A stretch of 64,000 nucleotides of DNA from Allobosea sp039673065 (GCF_039673065.1 NZ_JBDJKW010000006.1:201936-265935); one strand, 5' to 3'. Counted from the first letter of the stretch, positions 1-9,222 are shown. Notes: generated by a model from the letters alone, not told the origin. Numbers and translations are program-made.

Positions 1-2
1 CC

Positions 3-800
3 CAGATCGTCGAGGCGCAGGCCAATCGCGAGCAGGCGGACAACGCCTTCGAGCGCACCAAGGCGCTGCGCGGCAGCGGCAATGCCAGCCAGGAGATGTT
101 CGACCAGCGCTCCGCCGCGTCCCGCTCCGCCCAGGCCCGCCTCAACGCCGCCAACCAGGCTCTCGCCATGGCCGAGGCCGACCTCGCCCTGTCGCAGGCG
201 CAGGGGCGCGACATCGAGGTCCGGCTCGGCCGCACGCAGATCAAGGCGCCGCGCGCCGGCATCGTCAGCCGCCGCACCGCCCGCCAGGGCGCCATCGCCG
301 GCATGGCGGCCGAGCCGCTGTTCCGCATCATCGCCGACGGCGCCATCGAGCTCGAGGCGGAGATCGCCGAGGTCGAGCTGCCGCGCCTGCGCACCGGCCA
401 GGCCGTCGCGGTCACCCCGGCCGGCTCCGACACCGCGCTCGCCGGCGAGGTCCGTCTGATCGCCCCCGAGGTCGACCGTGCCTCGCGGCTCGGCAAGCTG
501 CGCGTCGCGCTGGCCGGCAACCCGCCCGTCGCGCTCGGCTCCTTCGCGCGCGGCGTGGTCGAGACCGGCCGTCGCAACGGGCTCGTCCTGCCGCTCTCGG
601 CGATCACCTATACCCGCGCCGGCCCGACGGTTCAGGCGGTCGCCGGCGGCAAAATCGCCACCCGCAAGGTCGCGCTCGGCCTGATCGGCCGCGGCCATGT
701 CGAGATCGTCTCCGGCGTCGCCGAGGGCGACACCGTGGTGGCGCGCGCCGGCACCTTCGTGCGTGACGGCGACGTCATCACGCCGGTCGCGTCGAACTGA
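3..800 (+). CDS. RND efflux periplasmic adaptor (HlyD/MFP family), 5' truncated
   Basis: The frame is open from the window edge and ends at TGA 798-800, so the N-terminal signal or lipobox lies outside; 265 residues are visible. The first ~75 residues are Ala/Glu/Gln-rich, as in the coiled-coil hairpin of membrane fusion proteins. The lipoyl half-motif IKAPRAGIVS follows, then a beta-barrel region and a membrane-proximal C-terminal part (VEIVSGVAEGDTVV). Such adaptors bridge an inner-membrane RND pump to an outer-membrane channel across the periplasm. The gene ends 11 bp before the RND pump gene on the same strand, which fits one operon. No outer-membrane TolC-type gene is seen downstream. 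Substrate cannot be read from the sequence. Confidence 0.9.
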   Translation, partial: QIVEAQANREQADNAFERTKALRGSGNASQEMFDQRSAASRSAQARLNAANQALAMAEADLALSQAQGRDIEVRLGRTQIKAPRAGIVSRRTARQGAIAGMAAEPLFRIIADGAIELEAEIAEVELPRLRTGQAVAVTPAGSDTALAGEVRLIAPEVDRASRLGKLRVALAGNPPVALGSFARGVVETGRRNGLVLPLSAITYTRAGPTVQAVAGGKIATRKVALGLIGRGHVEIVSGVAEGDTVVARAGTFVRDGDVITPVASN

Positions 801-811
801 GGAGAGCCGGG

Positions 812-3800
812 GTGAACCTCAACTTCTCGGCCTGGTCGATCCGCAAGCCGGTCCCGGCGATCCTGCTCTTCGTCGTGCTGTGCGTGCTCGGCCTGATGGC
901 GTTCTCGAAGCTGCCGGTGACGCGCTTCCCGAACATCGACGTGCCGCTGATCTCGGTGACCGTGACCCAGTCGGGGGCCGCCCCAGCCGAGCTGGAGAGC
1001 CAGGTCACCAAGCGCGTCGAGGACGCGGTCGCCAACATTACCGGCGTCAAGCACGTGCTCTCGACGCTGACAGACGGCCAGTCGCAGACGCTGATCGAGT
1101 TCCGGCTGGAGGTCGACACCGACCGCGCCGTCAACGACGTCAAGGACGCGGTCGCCAAGATCCGCGCCGACCTGCCGCGCACCATCGACGAGCCGGTGAT
1201 CCAGCGCATCGACGTCGAGGGCCAGTCGATCCTGACCTATGGCGCCTCCTCGCCTGGCATGACGCTGGAGCAGCTCTCCTGGCATGTCGACGACGTGGTC
1301 GCGCGCGAATTGCAGGGGCTGAAGGGCGTCGGCCGCGTCGAGCGCTATGGCGGCGTGGATCGCGAGATCCGCATCTCGCTCGATCCCGACCGGCTGCTGG
1401 CGCTCGGCGTCACCGCCGGCGAGGTCAACCGCCAGATCCTCGCCACCAATGTCGACATGGCCGGCGGCCGCGGCGAGGTCGGCGGCAAGGAGCAGGCGAT
1501 CCGCACGCTCGCCAGCGCCCGCACGGTGGCCGAGCTGGCGGACAGCAAGATCACGCTCTCGGGCGGCCGCGAGGTCCGGCTCAAGGAACTCGGCCGCGTC
1601 GAGGATTCCAATTCCGAGCCGCGCGCTTTCGGCCGCCTCGACAAGCAGCCCGTGGTCTCCTTCGCGGTGTTCCGCTCGAAGGGGTCGAGCGAGCTCTCGG
1701 TCAAGGAGGTCGTCGCCGCCCGCATCGCCGAACTCAACCAGCGCTATCCCGCCATCGCGCTGCAGCCGATCGACGACGCAGTCGCCTATACCGCCGGCAA
1801 CTACCGCTCGGCCATGACCACGCTGCTGGAGGGCGCCGGGCTCGCCGTGCTCGTCGTCTTCGCCTTCCTGCGCAACTGGCGCGCCACGCTGATCACCGCC
1901 GTCGCCCTGCCGCTCTCGGTCATCCCGACCTTCTGGGCGATGGAGATGCTCGGCTTCTCGCTCAACCTGGTGAGCCTGCTCGGCATCACCCTGGTCACCG
2001 GCATCCTGGTCGACGACGCCATTGTCGAGATCGAGAACATCGTCCGGCACATGAAGATGGGCAAGTCGCCCTATCGCGCCGCGATGGAAGCCGCCGACGA
2101 GATCGGCCTCGCGGTTATCGCGATCACGCTGACCATCGTCGCGATCTTCGCGCCGGTCTCGTTCATGAGCGGCGTGGCCGGGCAGTATTTCCGCCAGTTC
2201 GGCCTGACGGTGGCGATCGCGGTGCTGTTCTCGCTGCTCGTCGCGCGCCTGATCACGCCGATGATGGCGGCCTATCTGATGAAGCCGGTCGACCATGCCG
2301 AGCCGAAGGACGGCGTGGTGATGCGCTTCTACACCCGCCTGCTCGAGGCTTCGCTGAAGCGCCGCAGCCTGCCGCTGCTCCCGCGCTTCGACGGCAAGCG
2401 CGGCTGGCGGCGCGTGCCGGTCAACACCGCCTATCTCACCATGCTCGCCGGCTTCGGCTTCCTCTTCGTCTCGATCCAGGCGACGGCGCTGCTGCCGACC
2501 GGCTTCATGCCCGAAGAGGACACCGCCCGCGTCGTCGCCAGCGTCGAGCTGCCGCCCGGCGCGACGCTGGAGGACACCCGCCTCGCCACCGACCAGCTCA
2601 CCGACCGGCTGCGCGAGATTCCCGAGGTCACCCGCGTCTTCGTGCTGGGCGGCGCCTCGCCGACCGGCCAGCGCGAGGTGCGCCGCGCCGCGGTCTTCAT
2701 CATGCTGACCCCGAAATCCGAGCGCCATGTCGCGCAGAAGGAGCTCAAGGTCACCATCGCCGAGAAGCTCGCCAGCGTGCCGGACGTGCGCGCCTGGTAT
2801 GTCAACGAGCGCGGCGAGCGCGAGATGGCCTTCTCGCTGCTCTCCAAGGACGGTGCGGCGCTGGACGAGGCGGTCGCCCGCCTGGAAGCGCGCATGCGCA
2901 AGGTCGACGGCTATCTCAACGTCGCCACCGCCGGCGCGCTGAGCCGGCCGGAGCTGCGCGTCACGCCCAAGCTCGAACAGGCCGCCAGCCTCGGCGTCAC
3001 GCCGGAGGGGATCTCGCAGGCGATCCGCATCGCCACGATCGGCGACATCGGCGCCAACCTCGCCAAGTTCAATGCCGGCGACCGGCTGGTGCCGATCCGC
3101 GTGCAGCTCGACGAGCAGGCCCGCACCGACATCCGCAACCTCGCGGCGCTGCGCGTCACCAATGCCAGCGGCGTCTCGGTGCCGCTCACCGCCGTGGCCG
3201 AGATCGGCTTCGACGAGGGCCCCTCCTCGATCGACCGCTACGACCGGCTGCGCCGCGCCCAGATCGGCGCCGACCTGAAGCGCGGCTTCGAGCTCGGCAC
3301 CGCCCAGGACACCTTCAACACCATCGTCGCGGAGGTCGGCCTGCCGGCCGGCGTGCACGTCGCCGCCACCGGCGACGCCGAGATCCAGGGCGAGGTGGTG
3401 CAGGGCTTCATCACCGCCATGACCACCGGCCTGATGCTGGTGCTGGCCGTGCTGATCCTGCTGTTCGGCTCGGTGTTCCAGCCGATCACCATCCTGCTCT
3501 CGCTGCCGCTCTCCTTCGGCGGCGTGGTCGTCGGCCTGCTCGCCACCAACAACGCCGTCTCGATGCCGGTCTATATCGGCCTTCTGATGCTGATGGGCAT
3601 CGTCACCAAGAACGCGATCATGCTGGTCGACTTCGCGGTGGAGGAGGTGGCGCGCGGCGGCGACCGCATGCACGCGCTGATGGAGGCCGGCCGCAAGCGC
3701 GCCCGCCCGATCGTGATGACCACCATCGCCATGGGCGCCGGCATGCTGCCCTCGGCCTATGGCGTCGGCGACGGCGGCGAGTTCCGCTCGCCCATGGCGA

Positions 3801-4048
3801 TCGCGGTGATCGGCGGCCTGCTGGTCTCGACCGTGCTCAGCCTGGTCTTCGTGCCGTCCTTCTATGTGGTGATGGACGATCTCGGCCGGCTCACCGGCTG
3901 GGTGTTCGGCCGCTTCTTCGGCAAGGCCGAGGACGAATCGACCTGGACCGACGCCACCACCGAGGCGTCCCCGGGCGAGGCCAGTGCCCGCGCCATGGGC
4001 GGGCACGACCCGGCCGGCCGGCAGCCGCCGAAGCTGGCGGCGGAGTAG
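812..4048 (+). CDS. RND family efflux permease (AcrB-like, HAE1 type)
   Basis: A 1078-residue inner-membrane proton-driven drug/solvent exporter of normal family length. It starts at GTG 812 with GGAG at 802-805. TM1 lies around residues 13-31. The first periplasmic porter region follows, then the proton-relay segment GILVDDAIVEIEN near residue 397 (the Asp pair matches the AcrB TM4 pair). The second periplasmic region is followed by GIVTKNAIMLVDF near residue 930, whose Lys matches the AcrB TM10 Lys. The internal duplication expected of RND pumps is therefore visible. It is co-transcribed with the adaptor just upstream. Drug versus metal substrate is not certain, but the hydrophobe-type proton-relay motif favours small organic molecules. 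Confidence 0.95.
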   Translation: MNLNFSAWSIRKPVPAILLFVVLCVLGLMAFSKLPVTRFPNIDVPLISVTVTQSGAAPAELESQVTKRVEDAVANITGVKHVLSTLTDGQSQTLIEFRLEVDTDRAVNDVKDAVAKIRADLPRTIDEPVIQRIDVEGQSILTYGASSPGMTLEQLSWHVDDVVARELQGLKGVGRVERYGGVDREIRISLDPDRLLALGVTAGEVNRQILATNVDMAGGRGEVGGKEQAIRTLASARTVAELADSKITLSGGREVRLKELGRVEDSNSEPRAFGRLDKQPVVSFAVFRSKGSSELSVKEVVAARIAELNQRYPAIALQPIDDAVAYTAGNYRSAMTTLLEGAGLAVLVVFAFLRNWRATLITAVALPLSVIPTFWAMEMLGFSLNLVSLLGITLVTGILVDDAIVEIENIVRHMKMGKSPYRAAMEAADEIGLAVIAITLTIVAIFAPVSFMSGVAGQYFRQFGLTVAIAVLFSLLVARLITPMMAAYLMKPVDHAEPKDGVVMRFYTRLLEASLKRRSLPLLPRFDGKRGWRRVPVNTAYLTMLAGFGFLFVSIQATALLPTGFMPEEDTARVVASVELPPGATLEDTRLATDQLTDRLREIPEVTRVFVLGGASPTGQREVRRAAVFIMLTPKSERHVAQKELKVTIAEKLASVPDVRAWYVNERGEREMAFSLLSKDGAALDEAVARLEARMRKVDGYLNVATAGALSRPELRVTPKLEQAASLGVTPEGISQAIRIATIGDIGANLAKFNAGDRLVPIRVQLDEQARTDIRNLAALRVTNASGVSVPLTAVAEIGFDEGPSSIDRYDRLRRAQIGADLKRGFELGTAQDTFNTIVAEVGLPAGVHVAATGDAEIQGEVVQGFITAMTTGLMLVLAVLILLFGSVFQPITILLSLPLSFGGVVVGLLATNNAVSMPVYIGLLMLMGIVTKNAIMLVDFAVEEVARGGDRMHALMEAGRKRARPIVMTTIAMGAGMLPSAYGVGDGGEFRSPMAIAVIGGLLVSTVLSLVFVPSFYVVMDDLGRLTGWVFGRFFGKAEDESTWTDATTEASPGEASARAMGGHDPAGRQPPKLAAE

Positions 4049-4068
4049 CCTCCGCAGCGTGTGGGGGA

Positions 4069-4085
4069 CGGGGCGTAGCGCCCCG
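4069..4085. terminator. Hairpin between convergent genes
   Basis: A perfect 7-bp inverted repeat, CGGGGCG-TAG-CGCCCCG, lies between the stop codons of the RND pump (+) and the DMT transporter (-). No T-run follows on either strand, so an intrinsic bidirectional terminator is only a possibility. Confidence 0.4.
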
Positions 4086-4088
4086 CCC

Positions 4089-5000
4089 TCAGCCCTTGCG
4101 CACCATCAGCACGGCGGCGAGGATCGCGACGCCGCCGAAGGCCTGCACCGGGCTCGGCTGCTCGGCGAAGATCGCCCAGGCGGCGAGCACCGCGACCAGC
4201 GAGGGCCAGACCATCACCAGCGAGGTGGCGTTGGCGCCGTAATGGCCGAGCGCCAGGGTGATCAGCCCCTGGCCGAGCACATGCGAGACCAGCCCGAGCG
4301 CCGCCACCGCGAGCCAGCCCTGCAGGTGCTGCGGCAGGATGGTCTCGCCCATGGCGACCGCGGCGACGAGGCAGACCAGGGCGCAGGCGGCGCTGGAGAT
4401 CAGCCCGATCAGCCCGGCATCGGCCCGGCCGCGGGCGCGACGCACCGCGAGGATATAGGCGGCGTAGGAGAGCGCCGCGCCGATGGCGAGCGCGTCGCCG
4501 GTCAGGCCGCCGCCCGGCGCCGCCGCCGCGCCGAGCTTGGGCAGGACCAGCAGCGCCGCACCGGCCAGCGCGAGCAGCAGCGCGCCGAGGATGCGCCGCG
4601 TCGGCCGCTCGCCGAACATCAGCCAGCCGCCGAGGATCACGCCGACCGGGGCGAGATTGCCGAGCAGCGAGGCATTGGCGATCGTCGTGAAGGCCAAAGA
4701 GGCGTTGTAGAGCGTCACGTCGACGCCGAAGGCCAGCCCCGCCAGCAGGATCGGCAGCAGCGCGCCGGGCCGCAGCCCGCGCGGCGCGCCCGGGCGCCGG
4801 CCTTCGAGCAGCGTCCAGGCGACCAGCGCCGGCAGCGCGAAGACCATGCGCCAGAACCCGGCCGCCGCGGGACCGACCTCGGCGAAGCGCACCAGGATGC
4901 CGGAGAAGCCGATGAAGGTCGCCCCCGTCATCAGCACGAGGAACATGGCGAAGGCGGGCGAGGCCGGGCGATCGGGCAGGCTGAAGCCGGGGGCGGACAT
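4089..5000 (-). CDS. DMT superfamily transporter (EamA domains)
   Basis: About 303 residues with ten hydrophobic segments in two EamA repeats, the usual length of RhaT/EamA exporters of amino acids or metabolites. I chose the ATG at 5000 (protein begins MSAPGFSLP). The frame continues upstream to 5081, but that extension is Pro/Gly/His-rich, non-membrane and runs into the intergenic region. The gene is divergent from the LysR gene at 5140, a common pairing in which the regulator controls the exporter. A LysR-type dyad sits in the 139-bp intergenic region. Substrate unknown. Confidence 0.85.
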   Translation of the reverse strand: MSAPGFSLPDRPASPAFAMFLVLMTGATFIGFSGILVRFAEVGPAAAGFWRMVFALPALVAWTLLEGRRPGAPRGLRPGALLPILLAGLAFGVDVTLYNASLAFTTIANASLLGNLAPVGVILGGWLMFGERPTRRILGALLLALAGAALLVLPKLGAAAAPGGGLTGDALAIGAALSYAAYILAVRRARGRADAGLIGLISSAACALVCLVAAVAMGETILPQHLQGWLAVAALGLVSHVLGQGLITLALGHYGANATSLVMVWPSLVAVLAAWAIFAEQPSPVQAFGGVAILAAVLMVRKG

Positions 5001-5111
5001 GACGGGCGTTTCCGGGCGATGCGATGGGCCCGCGCCGCCATGCGGCGGCCAAGGGCCGGCGCGGAGATAGCCCAGCTTCACAAATCAGCAGAACGAATTA
5101 TTCCTATCGAT

Positions 5112-5130
5112 CCATCGCAATCGCCGATGG
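5112..5130. promoter_or_regulatory. Candidate LysR operator (CCATCG-N7-CGATGG)
   Basis: A perfect 6-bp inverted repeat with a 7-bp spacer fits the T-N11-A geometry of LysR-type boxes. It lies 9 bp before the LysR start and overlaps the Shine-Dalgarno region, between divergent LysR and DMT transporter genes. Autoregulation plus control of the transporter is inferred. Confidence 0.45.
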
Positions 5131-5139
5131 GAGGATGCG

Positions 5140-6027
5140 ATGGCCGATCATCTCGATCTCGACGCGCTGGCGACCCTCGTCGCAGTGGCGGATACCGGCG
5201 GCTTCACCGCCGCCGGCCAGCGCCTCGGCCGCACGCAATCGGCGGTCTCCGGCCGCATCCGCGAGCTCGAGCTGGCGCTGGGCTGCCGGCTCGTCATCCG
5301 CTCGCGCCGCGGCGCCACGCCGACCGAAGCCGGCGAGCGCCTGCTCTCCCATGCCCGCCGGCTGCTGGCGATCGAATGCGAGGCGCGCGCCGAGCTCGCC
5401 GGCGACCGCGCCCAGGGCCGTTTGCGCCTCGGCGTGCCCGACGACTATGTCGACGGCTATCTTCGGCCGCTGATCATGCGCTTTGCCGAAGCGCATCCGC
5501 GCGTCGAGGTCGAGGTGCAATGCGAACTGTCCAAGCGCATCGAGCCGGCGGTCGCCGGCGGCGAACTCGATCTGGCGGTGATCACCCAGGACCCGGCCCG
5601 GCCGCGCGGCGAATTGCTGCGGCGCGAGCCGCTGCACTGGGTCGCGGCGCGCGGCCACCGGCCGGAGCTGAACACGGTGCTGCCGCTCGGCCTGTTCAGC
5701 GAGGGCTGCCGCGGCCGCCCGCGCATTCTCGCGGCGCTGGAGGGCGCCGGGCGGGCCTATCGCCTGGTTTTCTCCTCCACCCATACGCCCGGCCTGCTCT
5801 CGGCGGTCGAGGCAGGGCTGTGCGTCTCCGCCATCGCCGAGAGCGCCGTGCCGCCGGGCCTGCGGGTGCTCGGCCCCGCCGACGGCCTGCCGCAGCTGTT
5901 CGAGGTCTCGGTCGCCATGGTAATGGCGCCCGGGGCCGGCGCGGCGGCGCGACATTTCGCCCGGGCGCTGCGCGAGGCGATGACGGCGCCGCGCCTCCCC
6001 TTCCGCGACGGCGCGGGCGCGGTATAA
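5140..6027 (+). CDS. LysR family transcriptional regulator
   Basis: A 295-residue regulator. The N-terminal winged helix-turn-helix (residues ~5-64) carries the hallmark pattern LVAVADTGGFTAAGQRLGRTQSAVS. A two-lobed effector-binding domain follows (residues ~90-290). SD GGGAGG at 5129-5134 supports the ATG at 5140. It is divergent from the DMT exporter gene, so it probably senses the exporter's substrate. The adenosyltransferase gene begins 7 bp after its stop, so that gene and the rhomboid gene may be read through from here. Confidence 0.92.
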   Translation: MADHLDLDALATLVAVADTGGFTAAGQRLGRTQSAVSGRIRELELALGCRLVIRSRRGATPTEAGERLLSHARRLLAIECEARAELAGDRAQGRLRLGVPDDYVDGYLRPLIMRFAEAHPRVEVEVQCELSKRIEPAVAGGELDLAVITQDPARPRGELLRREPLHWVAARGHRPELNTVLPLGLFSEGCRGRPRILAALEGAGRAYRLVFSSTHTPGLLSAVEAGLCVSAIAESAVPPGLRVLGPADGLPQLFEVSVAMVMAPGAGAAARHFARALREAMTAPRLPFRDGAGAV

Positions 6028-6033
6028 ATCGGC

Positions 6034-6615
6034 ATGGTCATCCTCAACCGAATCTACACCCGCACCGGCGACGACGGCACCACGGCCCTGGCCACGGGCG
6101 CGCGCCGGCCGAAATACGATCTGCGCGTCGCCGCCTACGGCACCACCGACGAGACCAATGCCTGCATCGGCATCGCCCGCCTGCATTGCGCGCAGGAGGA
6201 CGCGACCGTCGACGCCATGCTGGGCCGCATCCAGAACGACCTGTTCGACCTCGGCGCCGAGCTGGCCTCGCCCGACACCGGCGAGAAGCAGGACTGGGAG
6301 CCGCTGCGCATCGTCCAGGCCCAGGTCGACCGGCTGGAGGCCGAGATCGACGCGCTCAACAAGGGGCTCGCAACGCTGCGCTCCTTCGTCCTGCCGGGCG
6401 GCACGCCTGCCGCGACCCATCTCCACCTCGCCCGCACGGTGAGCCGCCGGGCCGAGCGCCTGATGGTCGAGCTGTCGCGGACCGAGGGCGAGAGCGTCGC
6501 CGCCCCGGCGCTGAAATTCATCAACCGGCTCTCCGACTTCCTCTTCGTCGCCTCCCGCCATCTCAACGCCAGGGCGCAGGGCGACGTGCTCTGGACGCCC
6601 GGCCAGAACCGGTAG
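6034..6615 (+). CDS. Cob(I)yrinic acid a,c-diamide adenosyltransferase (PduO type)
   Basis: A 193-residue ATP:corrinoid adenosyltransferase that makes adenosylcobalamin from cob(I)alamin and ATP. The N-terminal TRTGDDGTT motif (residues ~6-14) is the PduO-type ATP-binding signature, followed by the conserved YGTTDETNA segment (~40-48). The C-terminal part holds the SRRAERLMVEL helix and FINRLSDFLF. The product is the cofactor needed by the ethylmalonyl-CoA mutase encoded at 56091. Only 7 bp separate the stop from the rhomboid gene, so the two are likely co-transcribed. PduO-type enzymes are often labelled cobO, which is a different fold, so no symbol is given. Confidence 0.93.
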   Translation: MVILNRIYTRTGDDGTTALATGARRPKYDLRVAAYGTTDETNACIGIARLHCAQEDATVDAMLGRIQNDLFDLGAELASPDTGEKQDWEPLRIVQAQVDRLEAEIDALNKGLATLRSFVLPGGTPAATHLHLARTVSRRAERLMVELSRTEGESVAAPALKFINRLSDFLFVASRHLNARAQGDVLWTPGQNR

Positions 6616-6622
6616 CCCGCCC

Positions 6623-7312
6623 ATGTTCGTGCCCCTCCATGACGGGGTGCCGCTGCGTTTCCTGCGCGCGGCCTATGTCACCTGGGGGCTGATCGCGCTC
6701 TGCGTCGGCCTGCGCCTGCTGCTGGCGCTCGGCGCGCGCGACGGCGGCGACATCGCGGTGATGGCCGGCTTCGGCACCATCCCGGCCGTGCTGCTCGGCG
6801 ACGCGCATCTGCCGGCGGGGCTCGCCCAGGCGCCGCCCTGGCTGACGCCGGTCACCGGCATCGTCCTGCACGCCAGCCTGGCGCATCTGATCGGCAACAT
6901 GCTGTTCCTCTGGGTGTTCGGCGACAATGTCGAGGACGCGATGGGCCATCTGCGCTTCCTCGTCTTCTTCATCGCCTGCGGGGTCGCCGGCGCGCTGCTG
7001 CACGCCTTCATGAACCCGGAGTCGAGCCAGCCGCTGATCGGCGCCTCCGGCGCGATCTCGGGCGTCATCGCCGCCTATCTCATGCTTCACCCGCGCGTGC
7101 GCGTGTGGGGGCTGGCCTTCAAATGGGTGCCCTTGCGCATCCCGGCCATGTACGCGCTCGGCGCCTGGATCCTGGTGCAGCTGCTCTCGGCCCTGCTCGA
7201 CGAGCAGCGCCAGGTCGGCTGGTGGGCGCATCTCGGCGGCCTCGGTGCCGGCGCGATCCTGACCCCGCTGATGATCCGCCGTGGACTGCCGCTGTTCGGG
7301 AGAACCGCGTGA
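6623..7312 (+). CDS. Rhomboid family intramembrane serine protease
   Basis: A 229-residue polytopic inner-membrane protein. Rhomboid hallmarks are present: HLIGNMLFLWVFGDNVED in the first core segment, the catalytic Ser in GASGAISG (residue ~142) and the catalytic His in the WWAHLGG segment (~203). Rhomboids cleave transmembrane substrates within the bilayer. The substrate is unknown. It directly follows the adenosyltransferase gene, with no obvious functional link. Confidence 0.92.
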   Translation: MFVPLHDGVPLRFLRAAYVTWGLIALCVGLRLLLALGARDGGDIAVMAGFGTIPAVLLGDAHLPAGLAQAPPWLTPVTGIVLHASLAHLIGNMLFLWVFGDNVEDAMGHLRFLVFFIACGVAGALLHAFMNPESSQPLIGASGAISGVIAAYLMLHPRVRVWGLAFKWVPLRIPAMYALGAWILVQLLSALLDEQRQVGWWAHLGGLGAGAILTPLMIRRGLPLFGRTA

Positions 7313-7334
7313 CGCCGCGACGCGCCGCCCGCCG

Positions 7335-7363
7335 TTGACAATCGCAAATTCCCGTCGTTACGG
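7335..7363 (+). promoter_or_regulatory. Probable sigma70 promoter of etfB-etfA-hbd
   Basis: TTGACA (7335-7340) is separated by 17 bp from TTACGG (7358-7363), which leaves a ~95-nt leader to etfB. The -35 box is perfect; the -10 box is weak, as is common in alphaproteobacteria. Confidence 0.5.
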
Positions 7364-7458
7364 TCCCCCCGCATTCCAGCCGAGAGCCGCGATGCTGATC
7401 TTCCGCCAGTCCAGGCGATCAGGCTCGCGGTCCACCTCTCCCGAACGGTGAAGCGCCT

Positions 7459-8208
7459 ATGAAGATTCTCGTCCCAGTCAAGCGGGTGGTCGACTACAAC
7501 GTGAAGATCCGCGTGAAAGCGGATGGTTCGGGCGTCGAGCTCGCCAACGTCAAGATGTCGATGAATCCCTTCGACGAAATCGCCGTCGAGGAGGCGCTGC
7601 GCCTGAAGGAGGCCGGCAAGGCGACAGAGGTGGTCGTGGTGTCGATCGGCCCGGCGCAGGCGGCCGAGACCATCCGTACCGGTCTGGCCATGGGCGCCGA
7701 CCGCGGCATCCTGGTCAAGGTCGACGGCACGGTCGAGCCGCTCGCCGTCGCCAAGATCCTGAAGAAGCTGGTCGAGCAGGAAAGCCCGCAGCTGGTCATC
7801 CTCGGCAAGCAGGCGATCGACGACGACGCCAACCAGACCGGCCAGATGCTGGCGGCGCTGCTGGGCTGGCCGCAGGGCACCTTCGCCTCCAAGGTCGTGG
7901 TCGGCGACGGCACGGTCGACGTCACCCGCGAGGTCGATGGCGGCCTGCAGACCGTCGGCCTCAAGCTGCCGGCGATCGTCACCACCGATCTGCGCCTGAA
8001 CGAGCCGCGCTACGCCTCGCTGCCGAACATCATGAAGGCGAAGAAGAAGCCGCTCGACGAGACCTCGGCCGAGACGCTCGGCGTCGACGTCGCGCCGCGC
8101 CTGACCGTGCTGAAGACCGCCGAGCCGCCGACCCGTTCGGCCGGCGTCAAGCTGTCCTCCGCCGCCGAACTCGTCTCCAAGCTCAAGACCGAAGCGGGAG
8201 TGCTCTGA
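7459..8208 (+). CDS. etfB: Electron transfer flavoprotein beta subunit
   Basis: A 249-residue ETF beta subunit. It opens with MKILVPVKRVVDYNVKIRV and contains MNPFDEIAVEEALRLKE, both diagnostic of EtfB. The segment GKQAIDDDANQTGQMLA near residue 115 belongs to the AMP/FAD-side nucleotide site. ETF carries electrons from acyl-CoA dehydrogenases to ETF-quinone oxidoreductase during fatty and amino acid oxidation. The etfA gene follows after 2 bp. Confidence 0.97.
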   Translation: MKILVPVKRVVDYNVKIRVKADGSGVELANVKMSMNPFDEIAVEEALRLKEAGKATEVVVVSIGPAQAAETIRTGLAMGADRGILVKVDGTVEPLAVAKILKKLVEQESPQLVILGKQAIDDDANQTGQMLAALLGWPQGTFASKVVVGDGTVDVTREVDGGLQTVGLKLPAIVTTDLRLNEPRYASLPNIMKAKKKPLDETSAETLGVDVAPRLTVLKTAEPPTRSAGVKLSSAAELVSKLKTEAGVL

Positions 8209-8210
8209 CC

Positions 8211-9158
8211 GTGACGACGCTGCTGCTCGCCAAGCACGACAACAAGACCCTGAACGAAGCCACCCGCAAGGCGCTGACCGCCGCCAAGGAACTGGGCGCC
8301 CCCGTCCATGTCCTCGTCGCCGGCCACGGTGCGCAGGCGGTGGCGGAAGCCGCCGCCAAGCTCGACGGCGTCGAGAAGGTGCTGCACGCCGACGCCCCGG
8401 CCTATGAGCACCGCCTCGCCGAGCCGCTCGCCGCGCTGATCGTCTCGCTCGCCGGCACCTATGACGCGCTGGTCGCGCCGGGCACCACCACCGGCAAGAA
8501 CGTGATGCCGCGCGTCGCCGCGCTGCTCGACGTGATGCAGATCTCCGAGATCACCAAGGTAGTCTCGGCCGACACCTTCGAGCGGCCGATCTATGCCGGC
8601 AACGCCATCCAGACCGTGCAGTCCGGCGACGCCAAGAAGGTGATCACCGTGCGCGGCGCCTCCTTCGCCGCCACCGGCGACGGCGCCGCCGCCGCCCCGG
8701 TCGAGACCGTCGGCACCGTCGAGGATGCCGGCCTCTCCAGCTTCAAGGGCGAGGAGGTCGCCAAGTCCGACCGTCCGGAGCTGGCCTCGGCCAAGATCAT
8801 CGTCTCTGGCGGCCGCGCGCTCGCCTCGTCCGAGAACTTCACCAAGGTCATCGAGCCGGTGGCCGACAGGCTCGGCGCCGCCATGGGCGCCTCGCGCGCC
8901 GCGGTCGATGCCGGCTACGCTCCCAACGACTGGCAGGTCGGCCAGACCGGCAAGGTCGTGGCGCCGGACCTCTATGTCGCGGTCGGCATCTCGGGCGCCA
9001 TCCAGCACCTCGCCGGCATGAAGGACTCCAAGGTCATCGTCGCGATCAACAAGGACGAGGAAGCGCCGATCTTCCAGATCGCCGATTACGGCCTCGTCGG
9101 CGACCTCTTCACCATCATGCCCGAGCTCGAGCAGGAGCTCGCCAAGATCGGCAAGTAG
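8211..9158 (+). CDS. etfA: Electron transfer flavoprotein alpha subunit
   Basis: A 315-residue ETF alpha subunit that starts at GTG 8211, two bases after the etfB stop. The C-terminal FAD domain is clear: LYVAVGISGAIQHLAGM, then the segment with KVIVAINKDEEAPIF and ADYGLVGDL. It forms the heterodimer with EtfB. The order etfB-etfA-hbd is typical of Hyphomicrobiales and places electron transfer beside a beta-oxidation or polyhydroxybutyrate-type dehydrogenase. Confidence 0.97.
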   Translation: MTTLLLAKHDNKTLNEATRKALTAAKELGAPVHVLVAGHGAQAVAEAAAKLDGVEKVLHADAPAYEHRLAEPLAALIVSLAGTYDALVAPGTTTGKNVMPRVAALLDVMQISEITKVVSADTFERPIYAGNAIQTVQSGDAKKVITVRGASFAATGDGAAAAPVETVGTVEDAGLSSFKGEEVAKSDRPELASAKIIVSGGRALASSENFTKVIEPVADRLGAAMGASRAAVDAGYAPNDWQVGQTGKVVAPDLYVAVGISGAIQHLAGMKDSKVIVAINKDEEAPIFQIADYGLVGDLFTIMPELEQELAKIGK

Positions 9159-9168
9159 CACCGGATTC

Positions 9169-9195
9169 GACGGGCGGCCGCCATGGCCGCCCGTC
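9169..9195 (+). other. Intercistronic hairpin between etfA and hbd
   Basis: A perfect 11-bp inverted repeat (GACGGGCGGCC / GGCCGCCCGTC) with the 5-nt loop GCCAT lies in the 64-bp gap. There is no T-run, so it may stabilise or process mRNA rather than terminate it. Confidence 0.45.
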
Positions 9196-9222
9196 TCGCC
9201 TTTGCGGACATAGAAGGGTCAA

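Noticed and set aside
632..4006. A 1124-codon open frame antisense to the RND pump gene, and a similar long frame on the plus strand (697-4242)
   Set aside because: Both are Arg/His/Gly/Asp- or Arg/Ala-rich shadows caused by high GC third positions; they match no family and lie over a clear RND gene.
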